Positions 34,451-44,018 of a DNA stretch of 64,000 nucleotides are shown here, one piece after another (position 1 is the first letter of the stretch; the number at the start of each line of letters is the position of its first letter). The stretch is from Culturomica massiliensis (lineage in GTDB: Bacteria > Bacteroidota > Bacteroidia > Bacteroidales > Marinifilaceae), in assembly GCF_900091655.1 (NCBI RefSeq), contig NZ_LT594621.1, forward strand, positions 248,001 through 312,000, in the 5' to 3' direction. The notes under the pieces are model-generated. The model had not been told where the DNA came from, ran no database searches, and saw only the letters and a list, made by a program, of their open reading frames with translations. Both the position numbers and the translations under genes were made by a program.

Positions 34451-36514
34451 TTACAGGTCGGTCCTGAAGGTTGAAGCCGGGAGATTGTCTTTATTGACCA
34501 GATTACCCCGGGTAAACGGTTGCCAGCCGTAACGTACGGCGTGTGGCCGGGATACTTTTTCCGATTCGACGATGATCCGGTTACCTTTTATGATTGCCGT
34601 TGCTGGATAGAATATACCATTGTCACCGGCAGTTTCAAATGTACGCAAAGCCTGTCCGTCGGCTGTTTTCAAGTCTTCGGCATAATCGAATTCCAATATG
34701 GCTTGTTTCCCTTCGGTCTTTATCTTCCGGAAAAGCGGACCGGAAGGCAGGATTGCCCGATGGTAGGTGTGGCACAATGCCTGGCGGGCCAGACGTTCCC
34801 CGATTTCTTTTTTGTGTCGGGGGTGTACGTCCAGGGAGTCTCCCAGATCCGATGATACCGCCATGCCGGAATGGGGGATGGCTTTTAGTATACGCCGCTG
34901 GCTGTCCCTGAACCAGGGCCAGGAGGGGCGGTTCAGGCTCGAAAGCTGTACATAATAAAAGGGCATTTCGGGTTGTTGCCAATAATTTCTCCAGTCGTTT
35001 ACCAACATCGGAAACAGTATTTCGTGTAATTCGGTATTGTGAGCGTTCGACTCTCCCTGATACCAGATAACGCCTTGTATCGGATATTGCATTAAAGGAA
35101 AAATGCCCGATTCGAATAGATAACAAGGTTCATAGGGGTGTCGCTGGAATGGATTTCCGGCCTTTTTAATGTTGAGAGAAGCCCTTTCACGCACCCAATC
35201 CTGAATCATGTCGTTGTTTTTCCAATCGCATAATATATCCGGAAAATCGAATTCGAGGGTATGCCGGCTGATCCAGGATTCACAAGGGGAACCGCCCACT
35301 GCATTACAGATCAGTCCTACCGGGACATTCAGGCTGTCCGCTAACATTTTCCCGAAATGATAGGCTACAGCGGAAAAATCCGGTAATGTCCGGGCATTGC
35401 ATATTGTCCAACCTTGAATGGTATAATACTCCAACCGGTTCAGGGAATCCAGTACCGACGACTCCCATTCCATTGCATAGGTTTCCCAACGGGGGCGCAT
35501 ATTGAAAAGACGGATATGTGGATTGTTTGCTTGTCGAAGATCTTCGGAGGCTGTTGCTGCTTGTTTCAGCATAAAAGCCATATTCGATTGACCCGAGCAT
35601 AGCCATACTTCTCCGATTAAAACATTGTGATAAACGAGAGTACGGTTGTCGGTATTTATTTTCAGGGTATAGGGGCCTCCGGCCGGGAGCGGTTTCAGTG
35701 TGATGTTCCATTTACCGTCAGAAGTCGTTTGTGTACTTTGTTTTTGTCCGGCAATGGAAACACTGACTTTTTGTCCGGCGTCGGCTGAACCTGAAATCAG
35801 GAGGGGACGATCACGTTGTAAAACCATGTTATCCGTATAGATATCAGGCATATGCAGTCCGCCATAATCGCCAGTAAGGGCGGAGTAGACGGTTTTAGCC
35901 AGTATGGCCGCTCCTTCCGTAACAGGGTGTAAGGCATCGGGTAACAAGTCCGGACGATGGTACAGAGGGGCTTGCAGATCAATCAGGCCGACCTTGTTGT
36001 CGGCTGCGATTTTTTCGATTTTCTGCTGGATGTCGGTATACCAGTCCCGGGTGCCGGAACGAAAGCGGGGATGTCTGTTACCGATTGGAGAGAGACGACA
36101 AATCCATATTTTACAGCGGGGATTGACTTTGCGAAACGATGCGATCAAATCGGTGTAATCCCGTATAAAATCGTCCCGGTAGTTGGGCCAGTTACGGGGG
36201 TCCGTGTCGTTCAGTCCCAGGTGGATAACAACCATATCTCCTGCGTATTCCAGGGCTTGGCGATACTCCTCCTGCTCGGTATATGGGCGGTGTCCTTTTC
36301 GTAACAGTGTCGCCCCGCTTTTACCGAAATTGGCGACGGCGTATTTTTCTCCCAATAACCGCTGCAATTGTGCCGGGTATGCGTTTACTTCCCGTTCGGG
36401 CAGCAGATATCCGTAAGTTACGCTGTTGCCGATACAGCTTACTTTGATTTTTTGTCCGGCATAGATTGCCGACAGGTAAAATAAAAAAATGAGACAAAGA
36501 AAAATCGTTTTCAT
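34451..36514 (-). CDS. SGNH hydrolase fused to sialate O-acetylesterase
   Basis: The 687-residue protein has a signal peptide (IFLCLIFLFYLSAIYAG) and two esterase domains. Residues about 20-215 are an SGNH/GDSL hydrolase: GNSVTYGY with the serine, HLGLNDTD, and DALHP with the catalytic D-H pair. Residues about 225-670 are a sialic acid O-acetylesterase (SASA type): CSGQSNMAF, AVGGSP, WYQGESN and DLGDSLDVHP. It should remove acetyl groups from sialic acids on mucin, exposing them to sialidases. ATG 36514 starts the signal peptide; the longer frame is not used. It lies 74 bp downstream of the GH20 gene on the same strand. Confidence 0.88.
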   Translation of the reverse strand: MKTIFLCLIFLFYLSAIYAGQKIKVSCIGNSVTYGYLLPEREVNAYPAQLQRLLGEKYAVANFGKSGATLLRKGHRPYTEQEEYRQALEYAGDMVVIHLGLNDTDPRNWPNYRDDFIRDYTDLIASFRKVNPRCKIWICRLSPIGNRHPRFRSGTRDWYTDIQQKIEKIAADNKVGLIDLQAPLYHRPDLLPDALHPVTEGAAILAKTVYSALTGDYGGLHMPDIYTDNMVLQRDRPLLISGSADAGQKVSVSIAGQKQSTQTTSDGKWNITLKPLPAGGPYTLKINTDNRTLVYHNVLIGEVWLCSGQSNMAFMLKQAATASEDLRQANNPHIRLFNMRPRWETYAMEWESSVLDSLNRLEYYTIQGWTICNARTLPDFSAVAYHFGKMLADSLNVPVGLICNAVGGSPCESWISRHTLEFDFPDILCDWKNNDMIQDWVRERASLNIKKAGNPFQRHPYEPCYLFESGIFPLMQYPIQGVIWYQGESNAHNTELHEILFPMLVNDWRNYWQQPEMPFYYVQLSSLNRPSWPWFRDSQRRILKAIPHSGMAVSSDLGDSLDVHPRHKKEIGERLARQALCHTYHRAILPSGPLFRKIKTEGKQAILEFDYAEDLKTADGQALRTFETAGDNGIFYPATAIIKGNRIIVESEKVSRPHAVRYGWQPFTRGNLVNKDNLPASTFRTDL

Positions 36515-36588
36515 TATTCGTTGATATAAGATAAAGCAATGATATGTTGATAAATAAATAGCTTTTACCGGTCGGATATAATCCATCG

Positions 36589-38643
36589 TTATCGTATTCG
36601 GGATACATTATTTGTTCCGGTTGGGCGTATTTTACTTCCGGAGTACGGATTTTTTTCTGAATAAATCAGATCGGCGGCTTTCCGGCCGTCGGGAGTGACG
36701 AATACAACTGTAAACATCCATTTTTGCAAACGGATTTCCGGTGTGGAAAAGCGTCCTATGGGGAGTTTCAGGAATACGTTGTTCCATCCTTTATGCAGTT
36801 TTACGATCAGAGGAGGTCTGGCGACGCAATTTTCATTGCCTAAAGCTGTTTCATTGGAAGGGGTACGGTGGGTAGCCGTCCATTCCGGAGGTTGTATTTC
36901 TTCGTTGTTGAGCCAGATACGGCTTTCCCGGTAATCCCATTTACCCGGAAGCGGAGGAAGGTCTTTTTCCGAACGTCCGTAATTTTGAAATTCTACCCAT
37001 AATCCGGTTTCCTGATTTTTAGGCGAATATACCCATGTCCAGGCATAGGCCGTATGGTTTTCCTGTGGATTGCAGAAAAAACCGGGAACCAGTGTACCCC
37101 AAACATGACGTAAATAGATGCCTGCGCCGATTGCCGGATGTACATTATATGTCTGGGCTTTGTACTGGTAGTGTGTTTGTAATGCCTGTTCCGGGGGAAA
37201 ACTCCGGGAAAGGTCACCTTCATTCGGAAATGGGTCTGTAATGTTCCACCGGATATCGGTTTGACGGACATAGGCGAAAGGATATTCCCGGAAGTTATGT
37301 TCTTTGTGCCATAACATACGTTTTTCGAAGTCGGCGAAGTCGATGAATGCCGGAGTATTATCGGCAGGCAATATGGTACCTTTCCCATCGAAGTATTCAT
37401 GGCCGCCTCCCAGCCAGGAACGCTCGGCAATGGCCAGCATGGCCGGATAGAAGTTATTTTCCAGTATGATGTTTCTTTCCGGGACGACCAGCCGGTCGTT
37501 CCAGATGGCAAGGATAACTCCTGCAATATCGTCGCTGCCTTCATTGCAGTTGTAAATGCGGCTGTTGTAAAGTGCAACCAGATCGCCGAAGATATCGTAA
37601 TGGTTCAGGTAGTGAAAGCGGCTGTCAATGGCCGGGATGCCTTTTTGGGCTTTGCCCCGGTAGCTCCAGAGCTGTGTCATATCTATTTCTCCCGGTTGGT
37701 ATGTCCATCCCGGATTCCATGAGATAACCTTTTTCCCCTTTGTGCGGATGTGGGAAATCATTTCGGGGACGAAGTCCGGATCGGTAAAAGAGACCTCGTC
37801 GGTGCCGATATGCAAATAGGGAACGTCTAAATTTTCGCAAATTTCGTCGAATAGCAGTTTGAGGATGATTTTTCCTTCCCGGCTTTGCATGTCGTGCCGG
37901 AATGTACGTTTAAAAGCTTCGCTGTGTCCTGGTATATCGATTTCCGGGATCAATAATACGTGGTGTTTTTTGCAAAAACCGATTAGTTCCCGGGCTTCTG
38001 CCAGTGTATAATATTTCCCCGGCATACGTGTCATATTCGAACTGTCGTTTAAAGCGGGAAACAGGCGGCTTTCAAGTCGCCAGGCCTGATTTTCGGTAAG
38101 ATGCCAATGAAAGACATTGATTTTGTATCGGGCGAGCATCGCAATTTCCCGTTTCAGTTCTTCTACGGAAATGTAACTCCTGCCGACATCGTGCATAAAG
38201 CCCCGGATACGGAAAGCGGGCCAATCGGTGATTGTACAGCCTGTAAAATACGGCTGTCCGTATTTTTTAAGCTGACGTAACGTTTGCATAGCCCGGTAGA
38301 CCCCGGTGGAGGTTGTTGCCTGAATGTATATCCGATTACGGGTGACGGATAACGTATAGCCTTCTTCCGGATTTAAATTTATATCCGGTAAACTGTCTGT
38401 GATGCGGACGACGACATTCAGAGAAGCTTTCGGGACGATTCTGCCTCCGCATTCCCGGAATAATGAATCCAGCTCTTCTGCTAATACCGGTGTCGATAGT
38501 TGTATTTTTCCGATCGGGAATTTTTGATTGTTGAATAGGATTTGCCGGGGTTGGGGGAGAAGATAAATGTCTTTTATCGAAGCGGTTGAGACAGAAAAGA
38601 ATAGTATATTGAATAATATCGTAAAAATCAGTTTATTATACAT
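36589..38643 (-). CDS. Beta-N-acetylhexosaminidase, glycoside hydrolase family 20
   Basis: The 684-residue protein has a signal peptide (LIFTILFNILFFSVSTAS). A GH20b-type N-terminal domain (about 20-135) ends VYRAMQTLRQL, and the TIM barrel begins with IRGFMHDVGRSY. It carries HWHLTENQAWRLE and the catalytic Asp-Glu pair in YLHIGTDEVSF. A C-terminal beta domain (about 500-680) is extra. The enzyme removes terminal GlcNAc or GalNAc from glycans by substrate-assisted catalysis. Grouped with the sialate esterase, it indicates mucin or glycoprotein breakdown. The -7 box is at 38678-38685. Confidence 0.92.
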   Translation of the reverse strand: MYNKLIFTILFNILFFSVSTASIKDIYLLPQPRQILFNNQKFPIGKIQLSTPVLAEELDSLFRECGGRIVPKASLNVVVRITDSLPDINLNPEEGYTLSVTRNRIYIQATTSTGVYRAMQTLRQLKKYGQPYFTGCTITDWPAFRIRGFMHDVGRSYISVEELKREIAMLARYKINVFHWHLTENQAWRLESRLFPALNDSSNMTRMPGKYYTLAEARELIGFCKKHHVLLIPEIDIPGHSEAFKRTFRHDMQSREGKIILKLLFDEICENLDVPYLHIGTDEVSFTDPDFVPEMISHIRTKGKKVISWNPGWTYQPGEIDMTQLWSYRGKAQKGIPAIDSRFHYLNHYDIFGDLVALYNSRIYNCNEGSDDIAGVILAIWNDRLVVPERNIILENNFYPAMLAIAERSWLGGGHEYFDGKGTILPADNTPAFIDFADFEKRMLWHKEHNFREYPFAYVRQTDIRWNITDPFPNEGDLSRSFPPEQALQTHYQYKAQTYNVHPAIGAGIYLRHVWGTLVPGFFCNPQENHTAYAWTWVYSPKNQETGLWVEFQNYGRSEKDLPPLPGKWDYRESRIWLNNEEIQPPEWTATHRTPSNETALGNENCVARPPLIVKLHKGWNNVFLKLPIGRFSTPEIRLQKWMFTVVFVTPDGRKAADLIYSEKNPYSGSKIRPTGTNNVSRIR

Positions 38644-38677
38644 GTTCGGCGGATTTTGATCGTCTGGCATTACGGAA

Positions 38678-38685
38678 CAAATATA
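38678..38685 (-). promoter_or_regulatory. Candidate -7 element of the GH20-esterase pair
   Basis: The minus strand reads TATATTTG, matching TAnnTTTG, 35 bp from the GH20 ATG. No convincing -33 box at the right spacing. Confidence 0.5.
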
Positions 38686-38773
38686 AGTTTTTTTTACAAT
38701 TTTTTTCTTGAAAAAAGTGGCGAAACAATCGGTTCTGTCCGGATAAGAATTCTTTTTTTTGCATTAAAATCAC

Positions 38774-38781
38774 TACTTTTG
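38774..38781 (+). promoter_or_regulatory. Candidate -7 element of parE
   Basis: TACTTTTG matches TAnnTTTG and lies 17 bp before the parE ATG, so the leader would be about 10 nt. The divergent GH20 promoter is about 90 bp away. Confidence 0.55.
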
Positions 38782-38797
38782 CACAAAACTGTGAAAG

Positions 38798-40633
38798 ATG
38801 GTAGAAAATTATTCAGAAGATTCGATTCGGACTTTAGATTGGCAGGAGCATATCCGTTTACGTCCCGGGATGTATATCGGAAAATTGGGAGACGGTTCTG
38901 CTCCGGATGACGGTATATATATTTTGGTGAAAGAGGTAGTAGACAATTCTATCGATGAGTTTGCAATGGGATGCGGTACGGAAATCCTTATCACAGTTGA
39001 AGACCGTAAAGTCGTTGTCCGGGATTTCGGACGGGGAATTCCATTGGGTAAATTAGTGGATGCTTCTTCGAAGATGAATACCGGTGCCAAGTACGATTCT
39101 GAAGCTTTTAAAAAATCTGTCGGTTTGAACGGTGTCGGTATTAAAGCCGTCAATGCTCTGTCTGAAAATTTCGAAATACAATCGTTCCGGGACGGAGAGA
39201 CCAAGTATGTACGGTATTGCCGGGCCAAAATTGTAGAGGAGCGTGATCTTGAACCGACAAATGAGCCGAACGGTACGCAGGTAACCTTCCTGGCGGATAA
39301 GGATATTTTCGGGAATTATCATTTTATTGCCGAGTATTTGGAAGCGATGGTAAAAAATTATGTATTCCTGAATACCGGTTTGACGATCGTTTTCAATAGC
39401 CATAAATATTTTTCCAGGCATGGGTTGTATGACTTACTGACAGAGAATATGAGCGGGGAGGGGCTTTATCCTATTATTCATTTACGGGGAAATGATATAG
39501 AGATGGCTATGACTCACGGACGGCAATATGGCGAAGAGTATTATTCGTTTGTAAACGGTCAGCATACGACACAGGGAGGAACCCACCTGAATGCTTTCCG
39601 GGAAGCTGTGGTGAAGACCATACGGGATTTTTACAAGAAAGATTTCGATATATCGGATATCCGGACTTCTATTATCGGAGCCATCAGTATCAAGGTGCAG
39701 GAACCGGTGTTCGAATCCCAGACTAAGACAAAACTGGGGTCTAAGGATATAGGACCGGAAGGACCGACCGTACGGAATTTTATCATGGATTTCGTTACGA
39801 AAGAATTGGATAATTACCTGCATCGTAATCCGGACACGGCAGAGTTGCTGCTGCGGAAAATCGTAGAGACGGAGAAAGAACGGAAAGCGATGTCCGGTAT
39901 TCAGAAGATTGCCCGGGAACGGGCGAAGCAAGTCAGTTTGCACAATCGGAAACTGCGGGATTGCCGGGTACATTTTAATTCCAACCACGAGCGGAAAAAC
40001 GAATCTTCTATTTTTATTACAGAGGGGGATTCTGCCAGCGGATCGATTACAAAATCCAGGGATGTCAATACCCAGGCCGTATTCAGTTTGAGAGGAAAGC
40101 CTCTGAACTCGTATGGATTGACAAAAAAGATCGTATATGAGAATGAGGAATTCAATTTGTTGCAGGCGGCATTGAATATCGAGGACGGATTGGAGGATTT
40201 GCGTTATAACAATGTTATCATCGCCACGGATGCGGATGTGGACGGTATGCATATCCGGTTATTGTTACTGACTTTCTTTTTACAATTTTTTCCTGATCTG
40301 GTAAGAAGCGGACATGTGTATATTTTGCAGACGCCTTTATTCCGGGTAAGAAATAAGAAGGAAACACGCTATTGTTATTCCGATACCGAGCGGGAAACGG
40401 CGATAAAAAAATTAGGTCCGAAGCCTGAAATTACCCGTTTTAAAGGTTTAGGGGAAATTTCTCCGAATGAGTTTCAGCATTTTATCGGTAAGGATATACG
40501 TCTGGAACCGGTAAGGCTTACGAAAGGAGATTCCATCGATGAGGTGTTGGGGTATTATATGGGAAAAAATACCCCCGAGCGTCAGGATTTCATCATAGAG
40601 AACCTGTATATCGAGAAAGACGAGTTGAGATAA
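38798..40633 (+). CDS. parE: Topoisomerase IV subunit B (GyrB/ParE family)
   Basis: The 611-residue ATPase subunit has the GHKL fold: RPGMYIGKLG, EVVDNSIDEFAMG with the Mg-binding asparagine, and GRGIPLG. The transducer domain follows, then the TOPRIM domain with ITEGDSASGS and ATDADVDGMHIR (the acidic metal site). It ends soon after the TOPRIM region, as type IIA B subunits do. With the ParC-like subunit 31 bp downstream it forms a heterotetramer that unlinks sister chromosomes. Pairing with a ParC-like subunit favours topoisomerase IV over gyrase. Confidence 0.92.
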   Translation: MVENYSEDSIRTLDWQEHIRLRPGMYIGKLGDGSAPDDGIYILVKEVVDNSIDEFAMGCGTEILITVEDRKVVVRDFGRGIPLGKLVDASSKMNTGAKYDSEAFKKSVGLNGVGIKAVNALSENFEIQSFRDGETKYVRYCRAKIVEERDLEPTNEPNGTQVTFLADKDIFGNYHFIAEYLEAMVKNYVFLNTGLTIVFNSHKYFSRHGLYDLLTENMSGEGLYPIIHLRGNDIEMAMTHGRQYGEEYYSFVNGQHTTQGGTHLNAFREAVVKTIRDFYKKDFDISDIRTSIIGAISIKVQEPVFESQTKTKLGSKDIGPEGPTVRNFIMDFVTKELDNYLHRNPDTAELLLRKIVETEKERKAMSGIQKIARERAKQVSLHNRKLRDCRVHFNSNHERKNESSIFITEGDSASGSITKSRDVNTQAVFSLRGKPLNSYGLTKKIVYENEEFNLLQAALNIEDGLEDLRYNNVIIATDADVDGMHIRLLLLTFFLQFFPDLVRSGHVYILQTPLFRVRNKKETRYCYSDTERETAIKKLGPKPEITRFKGLGEISPNEFQHFIGKDIRLEPVRLTKGDSIDEVLGYYMGKNTPERQDFIIENLYIEKDELR

Positions 40634-40664
40634 TTAAAATTGAAAATTTACAATATAAACCAGC

Positions 40665-43415
40665 ATGGCAGAGGATATCATCGATGTCGATTTTAACGGA
40701 GAAGAGCAACAACCGGAGTCAACGGACGAGAGCCTGAAAGGCTCTGTAGAAAAGGAGACTCCGGAAGAAGTTGCAGGGGGAGAAGGTTCGCAGCCGGAGG
40801 CTTTTGAAATATCAACGTCTCCGGGAGAAACGGAGGAGCATACAGAGGAAAACGGGAAGATACGTTCGATACAACATCTGGACGGTATGTATCAAAAGTG
40901 GTTTTTGGATTATGCTTCGTATGTTATATTGGAGCGGGCTGTGCCTTATGTGAATGACGGTTTGAAGCCCGTACAGCGCCGGATTCTTCATTCGATGCGT
41001 GAAATGGACGATGGGCGTTACAATAAGGTGGCCAATATCATCGGAAATACGATGAAATATCACCCGCATGGGGATGCTTCTATCGGGGACGCCCTTGTAC
41101 AATTGGGACAAAAAGATTTATTGGTCGATTGTCAGGGAAACTGGGGGAATATATTGACGGGAGACGGTGCTGCAGCTCCCCGTTATATTGAGGCGAGGTT
41201 GTCTAAATTTGCCCTGGATGTCGTATTTAATCCCAAAACGACGAATTGGAAGCTTTCTTACGATGGACGTAACCGGGAACCGGTGACATTGCCTGTAAAA
41301 TTCCCTTTGCTTTTGGCTCAGGGGGTGGAAGGAATCGCTGTGGGGCTTGCTTCGAAAATATTGCCTCATAATTTTAATGAGTTGATCGATGCCTGTATTG
41401 CACATCTGCAACACGAAGATTTTGTTTTATATCCCGATTTTCCGACCGGTGGTATGATTGATGTGGCAAAATACAATGACGGATTGCGGGGAGGGGCGGT
41501 AAAAATCCGGGCGAAAATCGAGAAAGACAATAATAATAAAACCCTCCGGATTACGGAAATTCCCTTTGGACGTACGACCTCAACCCTGATCGACAGTATT
41601 ATAAAAGCCAATGATAAAGGCAAGATAAAAATCAAAAAAATTGACGATAATACGGCTGCCAATGTGGAGATATTGATTTATCTGGCGCCGGGTGTATCTT
41701 CGGATAAGACGATCGATGCTTTGTATGCTTTTACCGATTGTGAACTGTCGGTGTCTCCGAATTCATGCGTTATCGAGGACGAGAAGCCTTGTTTTATGCC
41801 GATTTCCGATATTCTCCGCCAATCGGCAGACGATACGGTGGCTCTGTTGAAACTCGAGTTGGAAATCCGGCTTCATGAGCTTTTGGAAGAATTACATTTT
41901 GCTTCTCTGGAAAAGATTTTTATCGAAGAACGTATTTACAAAGACAAAGAGTTTGAGGAAAGTCCTACCTTAGAGAATGTAATTGTTCATGTGCATAAGC
42001 GTTTGACTCCGTTTTTACCGAAATTATACCGGGAGGTGACCGATGACGATATCAAACGGCTGTTGGAAATCAAGATGAAGCGGATTCTCAAATTCAATTC
42101 CGAAGAAGCCGATCAATATATTCAGGGACTCGAGGATGAAGTGACACAGGTAAGGCACGATATAGAACATATCATTCCGTATACGATAGCCTATTATACC
42201 CGTATTAAAGCAAAATACGGCAAGGGACGGGAACGGAAAACTGAAATCCGGAGTTTCGAGAATATCGAAGCGGCTAAAGTTGTGATTGCCAACGAAAAAT
42301 TGTACATAAACCGGGAAGAAGGATTTATCGGAACAGCCTTGAAAAAAGATGAATTTATCTGCGAATGTTCCGATATGGATGAGGTGATCATCTTCAAAAA
42401 AGACGGTAGCTATTATGTCACGAAAGTTGCTGACAAGATTTTTGTGGGTAAGGATGTTTTGTATGTGAATGTATTCAAGAAAAACGATAAACGTACAATA
42501 TACAACGTCGCTTACCGGGACGGACGTTACGGTGTATATTATGTGAAACGGTTTAATGTGACGGGTGTCACCCGGGATAAGGTTTACAATGTGACAAAAG
42601 GAACGGCCGGTTCCCGTATCATTCATTTTTCCGCTAACCCGAACGGAGAAGCGGAGGTGATTAAAGTGTGCCTGAAACCGAAACCCAATTTGAAGAAACT
42701 GGTGTTCGAATATGATTTTGCGGCTTTGGCGATCAAAGGCCGGGATTCGCAAGGAAATTTGTTGTCGAAAAACGATATTCATAAAATCAATGTCGTACAA
42801 AAGGGCGTTTCTACTTTGGGCGGGTGCAAAATTTGGCTGGATGAGGATGTACGCCGGCTGAATACGGATAACCGGGGAAAATACCTGGGAGAATTCCAGG
42901 GAGAGGACCGTATTCTGGTCGTTAATAAGAACGGTACATACTATACGACTGATTTTGACCTCAATAACCATTATGAGGAAGAATATATTATTTTTGAAAA
43001 ATTCGATCCGCATAAGGTCTGGTCGGTTGTATTTTTTGATGCAGAACAAGGTTTTTATTACCTGAAGCGTTTTAAATTTGAAGAAAGCAATAAAGTATTT
43101 TCGTTTATCGGAGAAGCCGAAGGATCTTATCTGGTAGGTTTAAGTAGCGAGCGGCATCCCCGGTTTGAAATTGTATTCGGAGGGAAGTATGCGACCCGCC
43201 CGGTTGAGGTTATACAGGCGGATGAATTTATCGGTGAAAAATCGTTTAAGGCAAGAGGCAAGCGCTTGACGACTTTCGAGGTCGACCGGATACAGGAAAC
43301 AACGCCTTTGGTGATTGAAGAGGAAAATGAAATCAGTGCCGATGTGGAATTTGAGGTGACCAATCCTTCCGAGATTGCGGATAATGAAGAACAGATGAAG
43401 CTGGAGTTCGAATAA
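40665..43415 (+). CDS. parC: Topoisomerase IV subunit A (GyrA/ParC family)
   Basis: The 916-residue DNA-cleaving subunit opens with an acidic tail of about 60 residues rich in E, unlike the short tail of most ParC proteins. Then comes the conserved core RAVPYVNDGLKPVQRRILHSM, YHPHGDASIGDALVQ, and the catalytic tyrosine in AAPRYIEARLSKFA. The C-terminal half is a less conserved beta-propeller-like region. Its stop overlaps the aroK start by one base. The length and low-similarity C-terminus fit the Bacteroidetes ParC group. Confidence 0.92.
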   Translation: MAEDIIDVDFNGEEQQPESTDESLKGSVEKETPEEVAGGEGSQPEAFEISTSPGETEEHTEENGKIRSIQHLDGMYQKWFLDYASYVILERAVPYVNDGLKPVQRRILHSMREMDDGRYNKVANIIGNTMKYHPHGDASIGDALVQLGQKDLLVDCQGNWGNILTGDGAAAPRYIEARLSKFALDVVFNPKTTNWKLSYDGRNREPVTLPVKFPLLLAQGVEGIAVGLASKILPHNFNELIDACIAHLQHEDFVLYPDFPTGGMIDVAKYNDGLRGGAVKIRAKIEKDNNNKTLRITEIPFGRTTSTLIDSIIKANDKGKIKIKKIDDNTAANVEILIYLAPGVSSDKTIDALYAFTDCELSVSPNSCVIEDEKPCFMPISDILRQSADDTVALLKLELEIRLHELLEELHFASLEKIFIEERIYKDKEFEESPTLENVIVHVHKRLTPFLPKLYREVTDDDIKRLLEIKMKRILKFNSEEADQYIQGLEDEVTQVRHDIEHIIPYTIAYYTRIKAKYGKGRERKTEIRSFENIEAAKVVIANEKLYINREEGFIGTALKKDEFICECSDMDEVIIFKKDGSYYVTKVADKIFVGKDVLYVNVFKKNDKRTIYNVAYRDGRYGVYYVKRFNVTGVTRDKVYNVTKGTAGSRIIHFSANPNGEAEVIKVCLKPKPNLKKLVFEYDFAALAIKGRDSQGNLLSKNDIHKINVVQKGVSTLGGCKIWLDEDVRRLNTDNRGKYLGEFQGEDRILVVNKNGTYYTTDFDLNNHYEEEYIIFEKFDPHKVWSVVFFDAEQGFYYLKRFKFEESNKVFSFIGEAEGSYLVGLSSERHPRFEIVFGGKYATRPVEVIQADEFIGEKSFKARGKRLTTFEVDRIQETTPLVIEEENEISADVEFEVTNPSEIADNEEQMKLEFE

Positions 43416-43873
43416 TGAAATATTTTCTGGTTGGGTATATGGCTTGCGGGAAAACCCGTCGGGGGCGGGAAATGGCTGCGGAATTGGGGATTCGGTTTGT
43501 CGATCTGGATGCTTATATTGTCGATCGGGAAAGACGTTCTATCCCGGAAATTTTTGCAGCAGCAGGGGAGGCTGGGTTCCGAAAGTTGGAAACCCGTTAT
43601 TTGCAGGAAGTTTGTGAGCTATATGGGGATTTTGTGATGTCGACCGGCGGAGGTGCTCCTTGTTTTAACAACAATATGCAATATATGAATGCTCAGGGAC
43701 ATACGATTTTTATCAATACGCCTGTCGATACGATTGTGGAACGCTTGATTCGCGGGAAACAGAAACGTCCGATCGTCAGTAAACTCAACGATGATGAAAT
43801 ATATGATTTCGTATGTCGGCATTTGGAGGAACGTTTGCCTTATTACAAACAGGCGAAGGAAGAAGTAAAATAA
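43415..43873 (+). CDS. aroK: Shikimate kinase, shortened at the C-terminus
   Basis: The 152-residue protein has the P-loop MACGKT, FVDLDAYIVDRE (shikimate-binding DxD-like region), STGGGAP, and the lid-region arginine segment GKQKRPIV. Bacteroidales AroK proteins are about 170-175 residues; this one stops at YYKQAKEEVK, where the final helix should continue. The next 45 codons remain in frame but encode unrelated residues (see 43874). It phosphorylates shikimate in aromatic amino acid synthesis. Whether the short form works is unclear. Its start overlaps the parC stop. Confidence 0.88.
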   Translation: MKYFLVGYMACGKTRRGREMAAELGIRFVDLDAYIVDRERRSIPEIFAAAGEAGFRKLETRYLQEVCELYGDFVMSTGGGAPCFNNNMQYMNAQGHTIFINTPVDTIVERLIRGKQKRPIVSKLNDDEIYDFVCRHLEERLPYYKQAKEEVK

Positions 43874-44008
43874 ACACATCGTAAACGGAATTTCGCCCAT
43901 TACAAATTGGAACTCTTCTTTCAAGACACGGACGATACGTTTGCCGGACATTTCCTATATGCCGCTATTGAAGATGGCAAGATAAAAGAAATTACATTGA
44001 TGGGATAG
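43874..44008 (+). pseudogene. C-terminal remnant of an unrelated gene
   Basis: Directly after the aroK stop and in the same frame, 44 codons read ...FAHYKLELFFQDTDDTF, then AGHFLYAAIEDGKIKEITLMG and a stop. No start codon precedes it, and it does not resemble the missing AroK end. It looks like the last part of a small alpha/beta protein joined here by a rearrangement. The source family is not identified. Confidence 0.5.
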
Positions 44009-44018
44009 ACACAAGCTA

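Noticed and set aside
39482..40252. Minus-strand 256-codon frame within parE
   Set aside because: Antisense to the TOPRIM-containing half of parE; no family features.
42024..43049. Minus-strand 341-codon frame within parC
   Set aside because: It is fully antisense to a conserved topoisomerase gene and has no recognisable protein features.
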